Shown in pieces: positions 5,016-5,743 of a stretch of DNA of 5,743 nt. The position numbers and the translations under genes are program-made. Source of the DNA: CAZKYP01 sp964556885. GTDB taxonomy: Bacteria > Planctomycetota > Phycisphaerae > Sedimentisphaerales > Anaerobacaceae. The notes beneath the pieces were generated by a model. That model was not told the DNA's origin. It saw only the letters and a list, made by a program, of their open reading frames with translations, and ran no database searches. Each line of letters begins with the position of its first letter. Position 1 is the first letter of the stretch. The stretch is taken from contig CAZKYP010000207.1 of assembly GCA_964556885.1 (NCBI GenBank), forward strand, positions 1 through 5,743, given 5' to 3'.

Positions 5016-5743
5016 ATGAAAAAAATATCATTAGTATTGTTGTTGATGATTGCTTTAAGTGTGCCGGCGTTCGGAGCCGATGATGCGTCCGGAGCAGCGT
5101 TGACCATAGAAGCGGTCAAAGAAGAACTGGGAACAAACATTAATATTGTCTGGACATGTATAGCGGCGTTTCTGGTGTTCTTCATGCAGGCCGGATTTGC
5201 AATGGTAGAGACCGGCTTTACCAGGGCCAAGAATGCAGTGAATATCCTTATGAAGAACCTGATGGATTTTTCGGTCGGTTCGCTGGCGTTTTTCCTCGTT
5301 GGATTCGGGTTAATGTTCGGCAAGACAAATGGTCTGTTCGGAACGACTCTTTTTGGGATGAGCGGCGTCGAGCCGGGGATGGACTGGAAGTGGACTTTCC
5401 TGATATTCCAGACCGTCTTCGCGGCGACAGCGGCTACGATTGTTTCCGGTGCGATGGCCGAACGAACCAAGTTTATCGCATATTTGTGCTACAGTGCCGT
5501 GATTTCTCTGGTGATTTACCCTGTCTTCGGTTCGTGGGCGTGGGGAAGCTTGCTCGACGGAGGCGGCTGGCTTGAAAAACTTGGATTCCATGATTTTGCC
5601 GGCTCGACTGTGGTTCACTCGATCGGCGGCTGGCTGGCCCTGGCCGGAGCTGTCATGCTCGGCCCTCGCGTGGGAAAGTACGGTCCGGACGGTAAGCCGC
5701 GGGCCATTCTGGGGCATAACCTGCCGCTGGCTGCTTTGGGTGT
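5016..5743 (+). CDS. amt: Ammonium transporter Amt, N-terminal part (runs off the window)
   Basis: The first 242 codons of a cytoplasmic-membrane ammonium channel of the Amt/MEP/Rh family are present. Residues 1-~21 form a signal peptide (MKKISLVLLLMIALSVPAFG), as in other bacterial Amt proteins. Transmembrane helices can be placed at about 42-65, 78-102, 126-147, 152-178 and 197-216. The family signature FAMVETGFTRAKN spans 61-73. FQTVFAATAA (131-140) aligns with the region holding the pore phenylalanine of AmtB. DFAGSTVVHSIGG (193-205) contains the conserved Asp193 and the first twin-histidine His201, spaced 8 residues as in AmtB Asp160/His168. The AAGGG ribosome site (5004-5008) is 7 bases before the ATG. 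The gene sits 34 bp behind the β-barrel gene with no promoter between, so it should share the sigma-54 promoter. The downstream end, where a glnK/PII gene is often found, is outside the window. Confidence 0.96.
   Translation, partial: MKKISLVLLLMIALSVPAFGADDASGAALTIEAVKEELGTNINIVWTCIAAFLVFFMQAGFAMVETGFTRAKNAVNILMKNLMDFSVGSLAFFLVGFGLMFGKTNGLFGTTLFGMSGVEPGMDWKWTFLIFQTVFAATAATIVSGAMAERTKFIAYLCYSAVISLVIYPVFGSWAWGSLLDGGGWLEKLGFHDFAGSTVVHSIGGWLALAGAVMLGPRVGKYGPDGKPRAILGHNLPLAALG

Noticed and set aside
4829..5470. 213-residue open frame on the minus strand
   Set aside because: It lies antisense to the β-barrel and amt genes, both with clear family motifs; its composition is that of a shadow frame.

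Overview
The window reads as bacterial chromosome from a Gram-negative-type organism: there is an outer-membrane β-barrel protein with a signal peptide, a sigma-54 activator and a textbook -24/-12 promoter. GC content is moderate in genes and low between them. The style of the 70-residue hypothetical protein and of the β-barrel family suggests the Planctomycetes/PVC group, possibly Phycisphaerae-like. That is an impression from protein style and is not proven.

Left part, minus strand (1-1876): a 547-residue nucleotide-sugar dehydrogenase of the UDP-glucose/UDP-ManNAc dehydrogenase superfamily is followed after 69 bp by the first 54 codons of a family-4 glycosyltransferase, which runs off the window. 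They look like the start of an exopolysaccharide or cell-surface glycan operon. The short gap between them holds a 10-bp tandem repeat that includes the dehydrogenase stop codon, plus two small dyads.

Middle (1877-2438): a 216-bp AT-rich spacer holds several inverted and direct repeats. A small, well-supported 70-residue hypothetical gene (minus) follows, then a 133-bp divergent promoter region. That region contains a nested 65-bp palindrome lying over both candidate promoters. The palindrome is the most structured piece of non-coding DNA in the window.

Right part, plus strand (2439-5743): a 508-residue NifA/NtrC-type activator (GAF, sigma-54 AAA+, Fis-type helix-turn-helix) is followed by a 251-bp control region with several dyads upstream of a near-perfect sigma-54 promoter. 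This promoter precedes a β-barrel outer-membrane protein gene and, 34 bp later, an Amt ammonium transporter, which is cut by the window end after 242 codons. The simplest reading is a self-contained nitrogen-acquisition module: the activator binds the dyads, opens the sigma-54 promoter at 4116-4131, and drives an outer-membrane protein together with the inner-membrane ammonium channel. The activator-to-promoter link is inferred from adjacency and spacing.

I saw no tRNA, rRNA, CRISPR array, insertion sequence or convincing rho-independent terminator.
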